Source: Sipunculus nudus
Taxonomy: Eukaryota; Annelida; Sipuncula; Golfingiida; Sipunculidae
Length of the DNA: 64,000 nucleotides
Direction of reading: 5' to 3'
NCBI GenBank assembly: GCA_026874595.1
Contig: CM049317.1
Span: 63,713,118-63,777,117 of the forward strand
Shown here: one piece after another, positions 12,905 through 25,800 of the stretch
Numbering within the stretch: the stretch's first letter is position 1
Layout: the number at the start of each line of letters is the position of its first letter
The notes under the pieces: model-generated
Told to the model about the DNA's origin: nothing
Databases searched by the model: none
What the model saw: the letters and a program-made list of their open reading frames with translations, nothing else
Position numbers and translations under genes: made by a program

Positions 12905-14580
12905 TTTTTCCCTAGAATGAGACATCGACAGCTCCGTATCTAAAATATAAAAAGTCCTTGCTTGTAGCGATGAGGTTAATCTAAATGAATATTGAAAGTA
13001 GACATGATATTTCACATGGGAGAAATTAACATATATTTTACTGTCAAAACTGTTCCTTGTTGACTTCAGTGCATTATTGTTCTAAATGGGTTTACACATC
13101 ATAAATTGAACGATTATGTGGTTGGAAAGTTCCTGCCCTGGCAATATGAATACGTTCATGCTAAAACTAATTGCTGGACAAGCACTTTGGGTTACATATT
13201 AATGCCAAATGGCATATTGTACATTTCTCATCTTCACCTCTATAATCAAAAAGCTTTTTTTTCTTCTAGACTCGTATCGGCGGTACGCTTTTCTAGTACA
13301 TTTTTTTTATTGCGGGATTATGCCCTATTAATTAATAATTTTAATATGCCGCCCAACTGGTGAACCTATTTCTTTTGAGCTTTAAGGTTCACCACGGCGG
13401 TCATGGTTTTTTTTTCTTCAGGTTGCACCATTTTGAGTGTTATTTGTGATCGCAGGTCTACTCCCCATTGATCCCTAAGCTTCCCTCAACAGGGAGTAAG
13501 CTTTTAAATTCAAAAACACACGATTGAATAGTTGGGTTATCAATACGGTCAGTTACAAAACGCTGTTTGACCTTTTATGGGTTTACAGATATGTTGATTT
13601 CTCCACAATCATAAATATCTTTCCATTATAACCATGGTTTCTAAAGTTCATCCAATCTGTGTTGTTTTTTTTTTTATATCGATCAAAGCCCAACAATTCA
13701 AAACTAAAGTTTCCAGGGGGGGGGGGTATAGGGGTGGATGCACACATCTTCTGTTTAGAACCTGCAATCTCCAGTGACTTTGAAACATGACAAGGTACCC
13801 ATTGGTCACTGTGCTTAGCTGAAGGTAAAAATCTAAAATGATATCAAATGCAGAGAAGTCTGAGAAGAAGAAATGTTTGCAAATAATAGTTTGTGATCGG
13901 ACCATATGCTTCCTAGTGTTGAAATTGTGCCATGAAAGCAGTTTGTGAATATAAGATCTATACTATTACCATGCCATGATCATCGGTTTACCTTTTTTGA
14001 AAAAGCTGTTGACAGCTCAGTAGGTTACACATGTGTCCAATTAGGTCCTATTTTTTTTATTAGACCACTTTTATTTTCTATTTGATGAAATGTATACAGT
14101 TGCCTTAATGTTCCCACTCCAAAAGTGGAAGGACGTGATGGTGGGTGCCATGGGGTATCTTAACGGGAGATACAACACCTTTGTATCTGTATATATTTAC
14201 TCTATTTGGTAAATCGTATGGAGTTGCAATTAAACTATTGTCCCCGCTGCTCAGGTGCAAGGACTCATTAGCTCAGAGGAAGGTTGGAGTTGCAATGTAC
14301 GTACTGGATTGAAAATTTAATTCAACAGTGCTTACAAAAGAAAAAGGTTAATCACAATTATTAGATATTTAAAAACAGGCAAAGAAATTGAAAATAAAAG
14401 CAAACCACTCTTTCTACTGAGGCAGGAAAATAAGGGACAAATGTTTGCATTAGACCCCCATTTTTATTACATCAATTTGTTTTCAAGGTTATAAATTTAA
14501 CTATACATTTACACTAAAACTATATCTGAATATTGATTCACAATTCTAAATTGCATTAACATTTAAAGCTAATTTAGTCA
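12905..14580. other. Intergenic DNA upstream of lectin gene 2
   Basis: This stretch should contain the lectin gene 2 promoter and 5' leader, but no TATA box or other decisive element stands out. It carries a short G run near 13716 and T runs near 13664. No gene seen. Confidence 0.4.
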
Positions 14581-15159
14581 GGTAACATAATTTTTTTTTT
14601 TTATTCTCACACAATATTTTACAACTATTACAACAAAATAACAACGAACATACTAACAGCTACATCACAAATAACCGTAACAATACACTACCACATTACA
14701 TAAACACCACATTACATGACAGTAGATATACATCTCTACATACATTTACACATATGCCTACATATACAGACATAAATTTTACATATCTACACATATATAA
14801 AACGTATACATATAGACAATTTACACTAATGTATTCCATTAATAACTATCAAAGTAAGTCTGCCCATTTTACACTGAATTCATTTGACCTGTTTTCTTTT
14901 TTTGCAATTAACTCTTCAATTTTTACATACCATTTAAATTTTACTATAAACTGTTCTATGTTTGGTAATAACTCGTTAAGCTTTCACTGATACAAGTACT
15001 GTTTACCCAATAATATAATAACATTTTCAACATTTTTCCCGTGTGATAAGCCAAATACAATATTAATTTCATTCAACTAAAGTTTAGGTGATTTTGTTTT
15101 TAACCATTTATCTATACCATCCCAGAAATGTTGAGTAAAGTTGCATTGGTATATTAAAT

Positions 15160-16819
15160 GTTCTATGGACTCCCGTAAACATTTACAAAATGTACATAAA
15201 AAAATGTACCTGAAGCATCATATAAATCAGTAACATATACCATACCTAAGTGAAACATGACAGAATTATATACAGTCTTCCCCTCCACAGTTATATCTTT
15301 ATTATTCCATATGATCGCCGGACCTTCGGATTTGTATACACTTTTCCATACTTTCAAAATATCTTAATAAAACAAAGGAATCTTATTTAATGTGGAATCA
15401 TCATAATTACTGCCCATCAAGAGTAGCATATTTCCACAAGATGAACAAAGTCTATCAATTAAAGCATTTAAAAGGGGATTACTTCCTTTAATATACCGTT
15501 TCAGCCAAATTATCTTTTGTGCATTTATCATACACTGGATATTTACCATCTTTAGGCCCCCTTCCCCATACCTCAGACATAGTAAATCCCTATTTATTCT
15601 ACCTTTGGGGCTACCTTTCCATATGAATTTAAATAAAAGCTCATTTATTTCTTTTAAAACATCCTTTGTTACATGTATCACTGTCAAAACATACTGAAAA
15701 TCCTAGATTTTTAGCCAATAATATTCTGCCCTGCAATGTAAGCTTTCTAGTTTTCCACAAATTTAGTGTTCGTTTAGCTTTTCCTTTTCTATTTTTGGTC
15801 TAATATTATCCTCAACTGTCTGGCGGTCATTGTGTGTGATTGTTATACCTAGAACTGTTATACTGTGTTTCCATTGCCCTTTAAGGGGCATATCAGTTCT
15901 GAACCGCTGAGAACCAATCCACATAAAATTCCGTCTTCTCTTGGTTAGCCTTGAGACCTGACAAAGTTCCAAACTCATCTATTGTTTGTAAAAATATTTT
16001 AGCAGACTCGTGATCCTGTAATAAAAGTGTCATGTCACCACCATATTGAACCAATTTAATTTCATCTACATCCTTTAAACTAATTCCTTTAATATCTCTT
16101 TTCCCTCTTATTATAATTGACAAGATCTCAATCGCTATCACAAATAGGTATGGAGAGAGGGGGTCTCCTTCACGTACCCCTCTTTCAACATCAAAGTTAG
16201 CACAGCTGAATCCTTGATTCAAAATACACGACGAGATACCGTTATAAAACTTTTGCCCATCTAATTACTTCAGGACCAAAATTAAACTGTTCCAACGCTT
16301 CAAAAATATAGTCCCATTCTAATGAATCAAAAGCTTTTTCTATATATGCGCAGACAATAATACCTGGGTTATTTCTTCTTTTAAGATATTCCATAGTGTC
16401 TAGTATCATCCTTACCCCTTCACCAATATACCTGCCTTTTATAAAACCTAATTGATTATAGTGTATGATGGAGGGTAATACTTTTATTAGTCTCGAGGCA
16501 ATAGCTTTTGAAGCAATTTTATAATCTACATTAAGGAGTGAAATAGGTCTCCAATTTTTTATAAACATTCTGTCTTTTCCTTTTTTATCTTATAAAGTGG
16601 TAACAGATTGCTTTGCGAAGGAGACATTTCCTGATATTTAAAGGCTTCATTAAATGAATCGAGTAATAAATCACCCAGAATAGGCCAAAAATGTTTATAA
16701 AATTCTGAAGTAAATCCATCGTTTCCGGGCGATTTATTATTTTTCATGCTTTTAAGAATTTCTTCACATTCCTTTAATGTTAGAGGGCCTTCACAAAATT
16801 TCATTTGTTCATCGGTCAA
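15160..16819 (-). pseudogene. LINE ORF2: reverse transcriptase and C-terminal region, inactivated
   Basis: Pieces in order: NNKSPGNDGFTSEFYKHFW, NWRPISLLNVDYKIASKAIA with QLGFIKGRYIGEG, YIEKAFDSLEWD (motif A region), GVREGDPLSPYLFVIAIE, QYGGDMTLLLQDH (motif C region), LSGLKANQEKTEF, and a C-terminal FKFIWKGSPKGRINRDLL with YGEGGLKMVNI. They are split between frames. The motif A aspartate appears replaced by tyrosine, and the family YADD motif reads YGGD, so the polymerase could not work even if the frame were open. Confidence 0.88.
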
Positions 16820-16990
16820 TTTTGGGAAGCTATCTTCAGGAATTATGTTCCGTAAGTGTAAATCTCTTGTACAGTCTCGTTTTGAGCTATACTAGGTTTA
16901 TAAAACTGTCTGATTTCTTTCATTATATATTGACGTCCCCATTTTCTGTATTCAATGATCTGATACATTTCCTTATAGCATTCCGTTTCT

Positions 16991-17677
16991 TCAAATTTTA
17001 AAAAAATATTTACTACTTTCTTCACCTTCTTGTATCCAACGCGCTTTTGCTCTAATTCTCGTACCTTCTGCTTTCTTTTTATCTATTTCTTTAATGGTCT
17101 CTTTAATTTCAAAATATTCTTCTGAAATCTGATTTTCATTTTCAAGTAAGGCCAGTTTTTCACATAATTCTTTATAGTTTTTCTCTCGTTTTGAACATTT
17201 TGATTTACTGTAATCTATCGTGAATTTTCGAACATGATATTTTACAAGTTCCCATTTTAGTCGAGCATTTTCTAAATTTGTAAACTCTTCTTTCCATGTA
17301 CTTATATTCTGGGAGATAATCTTTGTATAATTTTCATCTTCCAGTAAGGAATTATTAAATTTCCAGTACCCTTTTCCCCGACATTCATCTGCTCCTTTAC
17401 ATCTTAATAAAACTCCTGAATGGTCTGTAAATGTCGCAGGTTTTATATCACAATGTAGAACAAAATCTTGTATAGAACTAGATATAAAACAATAATCTAG
17501 CCTACACTTTATTAAAGGTTGCTTTTTTCTCCATGTGAACCCTTCCTTCTGCCCATGCTTTAACCGCCAGATATCTATCATATCAACACTAGAAATCAAC
17601 ACAATTAACGATTTCCTCACTCTTTCAATAGATCTGTTATACCTGTTATTATGCAAGATCTGATAATGTTTATGCAA
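16991..17677 (-). pseudogene. LINE ORF2: C-terminal endonuclease and linker
   Basis: Contains DIWRLKHGQKEGFTW, CRLDYCFIS and FTDHSGV, matching the C-terminal strands of AP-type LINE endonucleases (FTW, RLDY, DH). A long lysine/glutamate-rich helical linker follows, ending ARWIQEGEESSKYFF, a landmark just before the polymerase of L1-like elements. The N-terminal half of the endonuclease is not found between here and ORF1, so an internal deletion is likely. Confidence 0.85.
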
Positions 17678-18071
17678 TAATCATGAGTTTATTATCGATT
17701 TATCCGTGATTAAGACAATATTCTAGTCATATTTTTATAATGCTTTTGTCCATTATATATCGTTAATAAAAATAATAATTTGATGGGCAAATACGGTACC
17801 TTCGACGTCGGCTTGGTATATGGAATATATTTCTGTTTCACAATGCTTGATTCGATTCCTATTATGAGCTAATAATTATATTCACCGTATATCAACAAGG
17901 TCAAAAGTAAAAATTAGTCCCGGAGTCCGCTACTTTCCATTTCACTTCACTTATTCTAAAATAAACAAAAAAGTGCTGAGCGAAAATGGGGTTTACACTG
18001 CTGAACATTGTATATATATATTCGATACCAGGCGCCCCAAACAAATTCATTATCAATGCACACCTGACCAT

Positions 18072-18545
18072 TCAGCGATTGTTAACTTCACTTTGAATCG
18101 GCACCCGTCGCCCGTCTATAATCAGCTGTCCTCGCCAAAACCTGGTCTTCATATTTTGTCTATGGGCCTCCTTCATGTGTCCCATGGCCTTTTGCTTTAG
18201 GGCGTAACCCTCCTTTGTTAGGTCCTGCAGTATGAAAGGGGACCGCGTTTCGCTTGGTTTGTTGAAAGAGAGTTTTGCGTTCCTTAAGATTTTGTTCCTG
18301 ACAGGCCTGGAATAACACCTGAACATTAAATGTCTAGGTTTTCCGTCTGAACGTTTTCCAGTCCTGTGAGCCATCTCTACTACTTTCTTTGCTTCACTTA
18401 CTGTACATTCAGTCCCCAGTAATTTAGCTTCTGCTATATATTTCGCGGCAATCCCAATACAATCTTCTTTATCATTTTCAGGCACCCCACAATTCTGAGG
18501 TTAAACTGCCTGGTATAGCGCTCCATATTTAGCATCCTATCTAAT
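18072..18545 (-). pseudogene. LINE ORF1-like protein, frameshifted
   Basis: The frame from 18485 reads VPENDKED, then AHRTGKRSDGKPRHLMFRC and RPVRNKILRNAK, the RNA-recognition-like core of L1-type ORF1 proteins. It continues to a stop near 18072. Just upstream, in another frame, MLNMERYTRQFNLRIVG is the segment that normally precedes VPEN, so one frameshift lies near 18492. The N-terminal coiled coil is truncated. Confidence 0.8.
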
Positions 18546-18599
18546 ATAATGCAGACAGATGTACTTATATATTTTCTTTATCATAATATATATATGTTT

Positions 18600-20500
18600 T
18601 AATTTTCAAAACAAGAAATATCTAAAAATAACACTTGATTCAGAATTCATAATTATAAATTGCACCTTTATTTATTAAAGATTTTGCTCATATATTATCA
18701 AGTTATCCTCATTGATTGGTTAAGTTATATTTTCTTTCGCGTAAATTATTTAAAAGGAAATTAATTTCTTTTAAAATGCTACATTACATCTTCATGGCAT
18801 CTTCTAGATTTCTACTTGAAGTACTATTTCAAGAAAAGTGTTGTACATTGGAGTTGAAACAGCTTCAGCATGAAAGAAATATAGTTCAAGGAATAACAAT
18901 TATCGGAATACAGTGGGGGGGGGGGATTACTGCACACTTGTTGTCGCAGGCTACCCAAGAAGGGCTCTAGTGACCAGAATACAATGAATACAATAGAGCC
19001 TCTGAAAAAAAAAACAAAAAAAAAACTAGCATATATTTTCAGCCTTTATTTTCAAATTTCAGCGTTGAACAAATCAGATCATTGTGTGTAGCTACATGAT
19101 CAAAGTGCCATGATCAAAGTGGGGCAAACTTAAAGGTACTTAAATTATCTAAACAATTTACAAATTTCAGATAACATTTTGTGTACACAATTGAATCTTA
19201 ATTAAATAAATTTATATCCTTGTAAAGAAGTCTTTACCTTTAAATTATCATTTTATCTGAGTAAATATCTTTCCTGATTATTTAAAAAGTGCATAATATC
19301 TGGCCCTATAACTTTCATAAATTACTTAGTGCTGACCTTATGTCTGGCATGTACATAGGAACTGTATCGGGATATATTTATGGTAATTATGAAGAAACAC
19401 ACATGAGTGGTTTTAAAATTAAGCAGTACTGAATTGTGATAACAGGTTTTAAATGGAAAACTGTGGTTTCCTATAGTTTTACGAAGGAGCCAAGTCACAG
19501 TGACCCACTTCTCGGTTTGCTAGTTATTGGGTGATATCTATCTACACCAAATTTCGGATTCGTAGGTCTTACCTCTCAAAACGTGCCAGTCGGACGGCAC
19601 GACAGACGACTGACAACGGACCATAACTATAGCTCAGATGAATTATAGTTAGCTGATCAAAAAATACTTTACCAGAACATCTTTAAACGGAAAGGAATGC
19701 TATGAGGCTTTCTCTGCAGCCGTTTGCTCTCTTTGGAAACAAAATTAGCATAATCCGTATGTAAAAAAATTGGTCGCTAATTTCCTCTGGTGTTACCTAA
19801 TGTACTTATTGAATGTCATACTCATTATGTCAAAGTTATGGCTAACAAATGCTCATTACAGGTTGTGTATGTTTTTAATTTGACGTCGAAAAAAAAAATG
19901 GTTGACTGTAGAGACAAGTAGACTTTTTATCACGGTCATACGACAACTACCACGCCCCCATAGCCACCTTCCAAATAACCCTGACACCCCATCCACGAAT
20001 GCCTCTCCGCTGCTGCTGCTTCACGGCACAACATATATTGCTCTGCAGTAAACATCTGCACATTCCACAAAAAAAAAACACTCCTTGAAACACACATTAT
20101 GAAAGGAAACATACACAAGGAGGGCATAACTAGCAGATTTAGAAAAAAAAATTGTTCTCAGGCAGCAAGATTGATCTCTATGTAGGGTGTTCTTTCCAAA
20201 TAGTATTCTCTCATTAGAAGACTTGAATGCGTCCGCATTTTGCACACGAATAATCAGCTTCCACCGTCAGCATCATCCTGCGCGAGCCACCTTGTCGAAT
20301 ACAAAATGAAGATGCTAGATACCCCTCATTCAAAGAGAAGTTTTCAATTATCTTTAAATTATCGTTCTATTTATTTAAAATATGAAGACGATCGTAAAAC
20401 TAGGTGGTACATTGTCACGATTCAGCATCTGTGATAATGAAAATGTAAAAAATTTGAAAATAGGAAGATATTTCAAGGAATTCAATCATCTTAATACCAA
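18600..20500. other. Intergenic DNA, no gene seen
   Basis: AT-rich, with G and A runs near 18913 and 19004. The stretch 19600-19660 resembles the ends of the family A repeats (GACGGCACGACAGACGACTG, then TATAGCTCAGATG), so it is probably another decayed terminus. GC-richer sequence at 19950-20040 shows no recognisable product. Confidence 0.4.
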
Positions 20501-21260
20501 ATGGTGTAAGTGGTATCCCTATTCAACTAAAGCAGAGCTCGGAGGATATTGGTTACAGAGACGTAATTTCAGGTTTCCATGGAGATTGTTCATGGACCCC
20601 CCCCCCCCCCCCCCCCCGGATGTCAAGGTAGAAGCTTCTAGGTGCAATGGTCACGAATTCATTAGTTGTTCTGATACTGGATTAATATATAAATTTGTAT
20701 CAAATTTAAAATCATTGGGGGGGGGGGGGATTTCTTAGCTCCATAGCTCGGAGGGTATGGGTTACAAAGACGTAATATCAGGTTTTCATGGCGATTTTCC
20801 ATGGACCTCCCGAGATTTTAGTTAGAAGTTTCTAGGTCCAAAGGTTTGTGCCCTGTCCGCAGATTACCTGTTCTTTGAAGGACGAAAAATTAAAGAAAAA
20901 ATGAGTAAAAATTTGTAAAAAAAAAAAAAAAAAAAATCCAGGTGGCGCCATAGTCTGCAGAAACTGATGAAGAACTCCATGGTAAATACGCTTGCAAAGA
21001 TTCAGGCTGACCAAAATATTAGTTATATAGATATAGGAACCCTGTATCAAATTATTCATTATTCTGGGGGTACTTCTGAGCCCCATAGCTTGGAGGATAT
21101 GGGTAACAGCTGCAGAGACCTTATTTCAGATTTCCGAGGAGATTTTTTCATGGACCTCCCTGAATATTAAGCTTTAAGATTCTAGGTCGGGCGGTTAAGA
21201 TTTGTGCCCTGCTAACTGACGGCCGGATGACTCAACCGGCAAGGCGAAAGGACAATGACC
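20500..21260 (-). repeat. Family A repeat units, minus orientation
   Basis: Two or three partial copies of the unit forming the 25.77-28.08 kb array, in reverse orientation: CTGCAGAAACTGATGAAG, CCATAGCTTGGAGGATATGG, TTTCCGAGGAGA and ATGGACCTCCC occur in order and recur. A 21-base C run (20597-20617), a 13-base G run (20717-20729) and an A run near 20920 interrupt them. The right end carries GACGGCCGGATGACTC, resembling the outer end of family A. Confidence 0.7.
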
Positions 21261-21566
21261 CATCATTATAGCTCATTATGACTGAAAGGCCTTTCACTCG
21301 TCATACGTGTGCTGCACTGGCGCCGCCTGTTGGCTGTAAAAGAAACTAACCGAGCCCAACCAATGGCTATGTCATTGCCTCCGATGATTTTTAAAGGCCA
21401 CACACAAAGACAGACTGTTCTTTGCCAATCAGGCAATGCAATAAATCCAATATCGTTTATATTAAGTTAATTTAAAACTGTCGTACGTACTTGCCGCTAC
21501 ACCCCTGACCGATTTTTCGAACGTACGTTTTTCCGAACTAAACGCCTGTCCCCAGACGCTTTCAAA

Positions 21567-21870
21567 ACAAGTGACCCATGGGTCATGACACTCAGCTGAT
21601 TGGGAAGAGATTCGCAAAAGGAAATGTTATCATCAGAATGGTAGTATATACCCTTTCAACTGGAGCATCACACAGATTAACAACAGGCCAAGCTTGTGTC
21701 TGTATTTATATATCTCAAAAATAGAGAAAAAATGCGTAAACTTTAAAAACTAGAATACGGGTAGTCGACAAGCGACTACGTGTATCCGCCAAAATCAGAG
21801 TGGAACGGGTGAAGTGAGGCATGGATTGAGTGGCAAGGAGAAATAGAGTGAGGTATGTTGAATATTAGCA
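21567..21870 (-). mobile_element. Termini of family A and family D helitron-like elements, truncated
   Basis: At 21567, ACAAGTGACCCATGGGTCAT is the reverse complement of the family A 3' end. At 21750, CTAG followed by AATACGGGTAGTCG and CGACTACGTGTATCCGCC is the reverse complement of the family D 3' end, including its GTAGTCG/CGACTAC hairpin. Similarity to family D continues to about 21870 (GCATGCTAATATT on the minus strand) and then stops, so the element is truncated before the next gene. Confidence 0.75.
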
Positions 21871-22608
21871 TGCATGCCGTGCAAGCCTCTTTTACGGCCA
21901 GACCCGACTTCTAGCCCTACAAGTCGGGTCTAGCACCATTTTTTGTGAACCTCTTCCATACCCTATCAGCCTGATACCTTACACTACCTCAAAGTTCCCT
22001 GGCCTACTTGTCATGCTGGGGGTAGTCCTTGAGATCTGTACCAAGATCGTTCATCATAGACATTAGGGACAGTGCCTGCTAACAAATATTCAAGCTTTTA
22101 ATTAAAAAATCGGAAATCAAATTTAATCATTGTCTTTATCAAAAGAAAGTAATACGTTTTAATTTTTTAAAGTTTCAAATCGGACCAAAATTAGCCAAAC
22201 TAGCCCAAAACTGTAGTAATTTTCCTGCATTGTTTCACGAGTGGTATGGCTTCCACTTGAGTCAAGAATGTAGCAAGGGCTTGCTTGTAAGTTTGCCACG
22301 CGTAGTGATCATAATAATGTCCATACAAGCATATCTTTCAGTAATAAACATTTATTTTGCAGCAATATCACCCAGTTTTTTTTTTCTTCAATACATTTTA
22401 TATACTTTTTCTGAGTGGATACGTGAATATTTTTTGTATATCTGTGAAAAATAAAGTTTTGTAACTGGAACTTTATTCTGTGAGTAGGCACACATGCGCT
22501 TGCGAGGAGTTCACTCTTGGTCAGTGCGGGAATTTCTTTCATTCGTGAAAGGACAGTTTTTTTTTTTTTTTTTTGCGCGTGTTGGGTTATAATGAGGAGA
22601 TTAAAACT

Positions 22609-22816
22609 ATGTCGGAGGCAGAAAACATAAATACTTTTGCTGTTGGACAGCGGTTGCAGGCTCTGGATTCTCTTGGAATCTGGGCTAATGCCAGATTGTT
22701 AACAATGAATAGCACAGGTAAAGTAAGTTTTTGTGGCTGGTCAAGTGAGTGGGACAGGGAGGTGACCAGGACGGAAATGCGGCAGCCGGTACTCCCCATG
22801 GAACAACAGATCAGAC
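22609..22816 (+). other. Exon 1 of the plus-strand gene: Tudor/MBT-like module
   Basis: ATG at 22609 has A at position -3 and follows a T run and GGGTTATAATG. The exon ends AGAC|GTAAGTTG, a strong donor in phase 1. A spacing of hydrophobic and aromatic residues (VGQRLQAL, WANARLL, VSFCGWSSEWD, then RQPV) matches five-stranded methyl-lysine reader barrels. An in-frame upstream ATG at 22573 is less likely as the start, because it lies immediately after the T run. Confidence 0.7.
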
Positions 22817-25800
22817 GTAAGTTGCATATAGTTACCTTTAACGTTTTGCATAATTGAACTTTTTTGTCAGAAATAAATGTAATGCATCTGCCCCTTGCAA
22901 AAAGCATTCATAACAAAAATGTTTGCATGTGCATTCGCATATACAATGAAAGACGTATAATGTTTGAGAGGATCTTCCGAGGTTAGTAATATTGGTATTC
23001 TTTATCAAAGAATTTTTAGTCATTTCATATGAATGCATACTCGTTGTGTCAGAAAAAGCTCTAAAATATCAGCCCGAATTAATAATTCAGACCTTGGAAA
23101 GCACATGCGTCCCCATGCGTGCCTTTAGTGAAAATAACAGGCGTCAGGGTTTCCGTTGACAGAATATTCTTGGGTCAGAAGCTCAATATAAGTTTATTAT
23201 ATAGACAGCTTCATTATGCCTGGTTTCAGTGTGAGGGATCGCTGAATCAACCCACTTAAAACACAAAGGCGCCTTAATTTTATAATTATTATTAAATAAA
23301 ATAATCTTTAAAAATGATAGGAATGTGCAGTAAATGCAAATATGCATGTATTTAAAATTTTAATTTGTACAAAAGACATTTAAATATATAAGGTATACCT
23401 TTTCCAATGGATTGACTTTTTTTAATTAAAGTTTGTGAGGCCTTGAATTGTCTTAAACTTCAGTACTCGTTCATCAACTTTAAAGGCCCTTTCAAAGTGC
23501 AATAGATTTCAAGTCATCAATATATGCCCCAGTTTTTTACCCATGGAGTGTCTCCTTTTGTCAGTGTTGCCGTATTCCCATCGTTTAATATTTGTAATAT
23601 TTGTAAAGTCCCACAAAGGCTTTTCAATATATAATACCAACACCGCATGCGATCAACGTGGTAAACAGCCCCCGTCCAACTTCATTCCCGCCAAAATCAA
23701 GAGACACGTGGCAACAGCTCCCAGGCAGGCACGCAAGCTCCGAAAGTTCATTGGGCACTTTCGACGGAGGTTTTTTTTTATCCGTGTAAATTGAAAGTGC
23801 AAGAGTGACGCATGAACGGCTATAATGATGATATATATAATCGCTGGTGTATAACTGCAGCTATAGGCCTATATATTGTTTCAATTTCGGATCCTTCTTT
23901 TCTCCTGTGCTTTCCCTTTTCACGACGAACACCCCCCCCCCCCCCCCCCAAAGGCCATTTTCATGTCAGCAGTCGAGTCAGAGGTGCAGAAATTTAAAGT
24001 ATATGACCAGCGATATGTATATAGACCTACCCCATTTGAGTACAATGCATCTTACCCACAGTAAGCAGGTAAGGTGACATACCACTGGTGACCAGTGGTT
24101 AGTGAGCTTGATTAATGAGCAATAAGCGACTCGCCCCTGGCTTAGTGGCATAGAGCTGGTCGGTATCTCAAGTGCAGGCACAGGCTGTGACGTTAGCTCC
24201 GGAACTGCAGGCCCATTCTCAAATCGGTGACGCCATTTAGGTTAAGACTGACATGAAAAATTAATATTGATATAATTTTATTTATATTTTTTATATTTTT
24301 TATAATTTTTATTCATGTATGGAATCAATATATTTGTCCCTGAGAATATATAGGGAAACATTCGTCCACGTAATGTGTTCCGTTTTCTCTGTACGTTTAT
24401 TCACTCATTGTATAGCCTACCTATTTTACAATTGTAATTTAGGTCAGTCATGTTTATTTTTCCTTTCTCAAACCCGCTGAACCTAATTTTTGGCAAGTAA
24501 ATATAATAACGTATCTTCCGTTATTTTATTCCCGTCGTTACAAAATGCTTCCGTAAGTCGCAATGTAAATCCGCTAAAATATGAACTCGCCGTCCCCTCT
24601 GCGGCATCGTACGAAAAGCGACCACCACGGCCGGGTCTGTCATTTTTTCAAGCACAAAATTTGCCATGGTTACTCAAACATTCCCCTCTTCTGCCTCCGG
24701 ACCATCTAAAAATCTGTGGATCTACGGAGACATGGAGATTTGTCGGAGATTTTCGAAGTGAAATAATTCAAATATTTTGCCACTCACTTTCACGCTTCAT
24801 CGCTACCTTACCCGATTTAATTTTTATGCACATGTATTAAAAACTTTTCTTCAAGTAATGATGTACGCCTAGTTTTGAAACATTCGAATGACAGAGAATA
24901 AAGTATTATATCAGCGGGGTTTGTAACATTTTAAAAAATCTCTCCTGTATTTCGGGTTTTCAGACGGTCCTATACCGCGAGCCCACGATCCATTGTGGTA
25001 CTCTTTACATCGCTTAGATAAACCTCTCGCTACAGAGCATATACTTTGGGCGATGGCGCAAAAAAAAAATCCGACTCGTTTAAATCACTTAACGTGAAAT
25101 TGCAACGATCATGCGCGGGCCAGTCGTGATTATACAGATACTGAAAGTAAGACATTGCTTTCGGCAGTATGGATTTATGATCGCCGCACGTGCGCTTATA
25201 ACATCGCATTTGTGAACGCCGAAGCTGTTGCACACGGACTTTTTCCCGCCAAGAAATAGCATGAATGAAATGAAACCAAACGCGCATGCGTGTAGTATAC
25301 TACGACTCTCTGATTAGCTGTCTCACAAGGGTTGATGGGCAGGGTCTCTTTCGACCAATCTCGCTGAAGCTATGACTATGCTCCTTATGCAAATAACTGG
25401 CAATGCTAAAAATAGCATTGAGCAGCTGTGTTTTATTTATAGAGGGAACAATACCGCGTGCATGATACCGCTACCGCGTTATCCCGCAACCGCGTTTAGA
25501 GATGAAAGGTCAAAAAAAAAATAAAGTGATAGGTGTGCGCACCTTAATGCGAACAATTCTGCTGTGATGATCATCAAAATATATTTATATCTGATATATC
25601 TGTTTATACAATAGCTAGTTTTAAATTGGCATTTTTTTTCTGAAGGGTTAATTATTTATTCATTTGATAAATTTCTTTAAATTTCTGAGGGTTATATTTT
25701 TACTTTATTTGACACATTATTTATATTTGTGTGGTGTTTTTTTTTTATGATTGACAAGACAGATTTTTAGCTCAGCTGACTGTTAGTCAGCTGAGCTATA

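Larger units (their letters stand above)
14588..18560 (-). mobile_element. Degenerate L1/Tx1-like LINE retrotransposon
   Basis: Relics of both open reading frames lie in order on the minus strand: an ORF1-type RNA-binding protein (about 18545-18072), the C-terminal part of an endonuclease (17677-17400), and reverse transcriptase and C-terminal regions (about 17000-15160). A T run at 14589-14603 on the plus strand is the expected poly(A) tail of a minus-strand insertion. The element is dead: the frames are broken at many points, the 5' end and most of the endonuclease are missing, and key polymerase residues are changed. It lies between lectin genes 2 and 3. Confidence 0.88.

Noticed and set aside
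24490-24840. 116-residue plus-strand frame
   Set aside because: Composition is not clearly coding, there is no recognised domain, and it sits within an intron of a supported gene.
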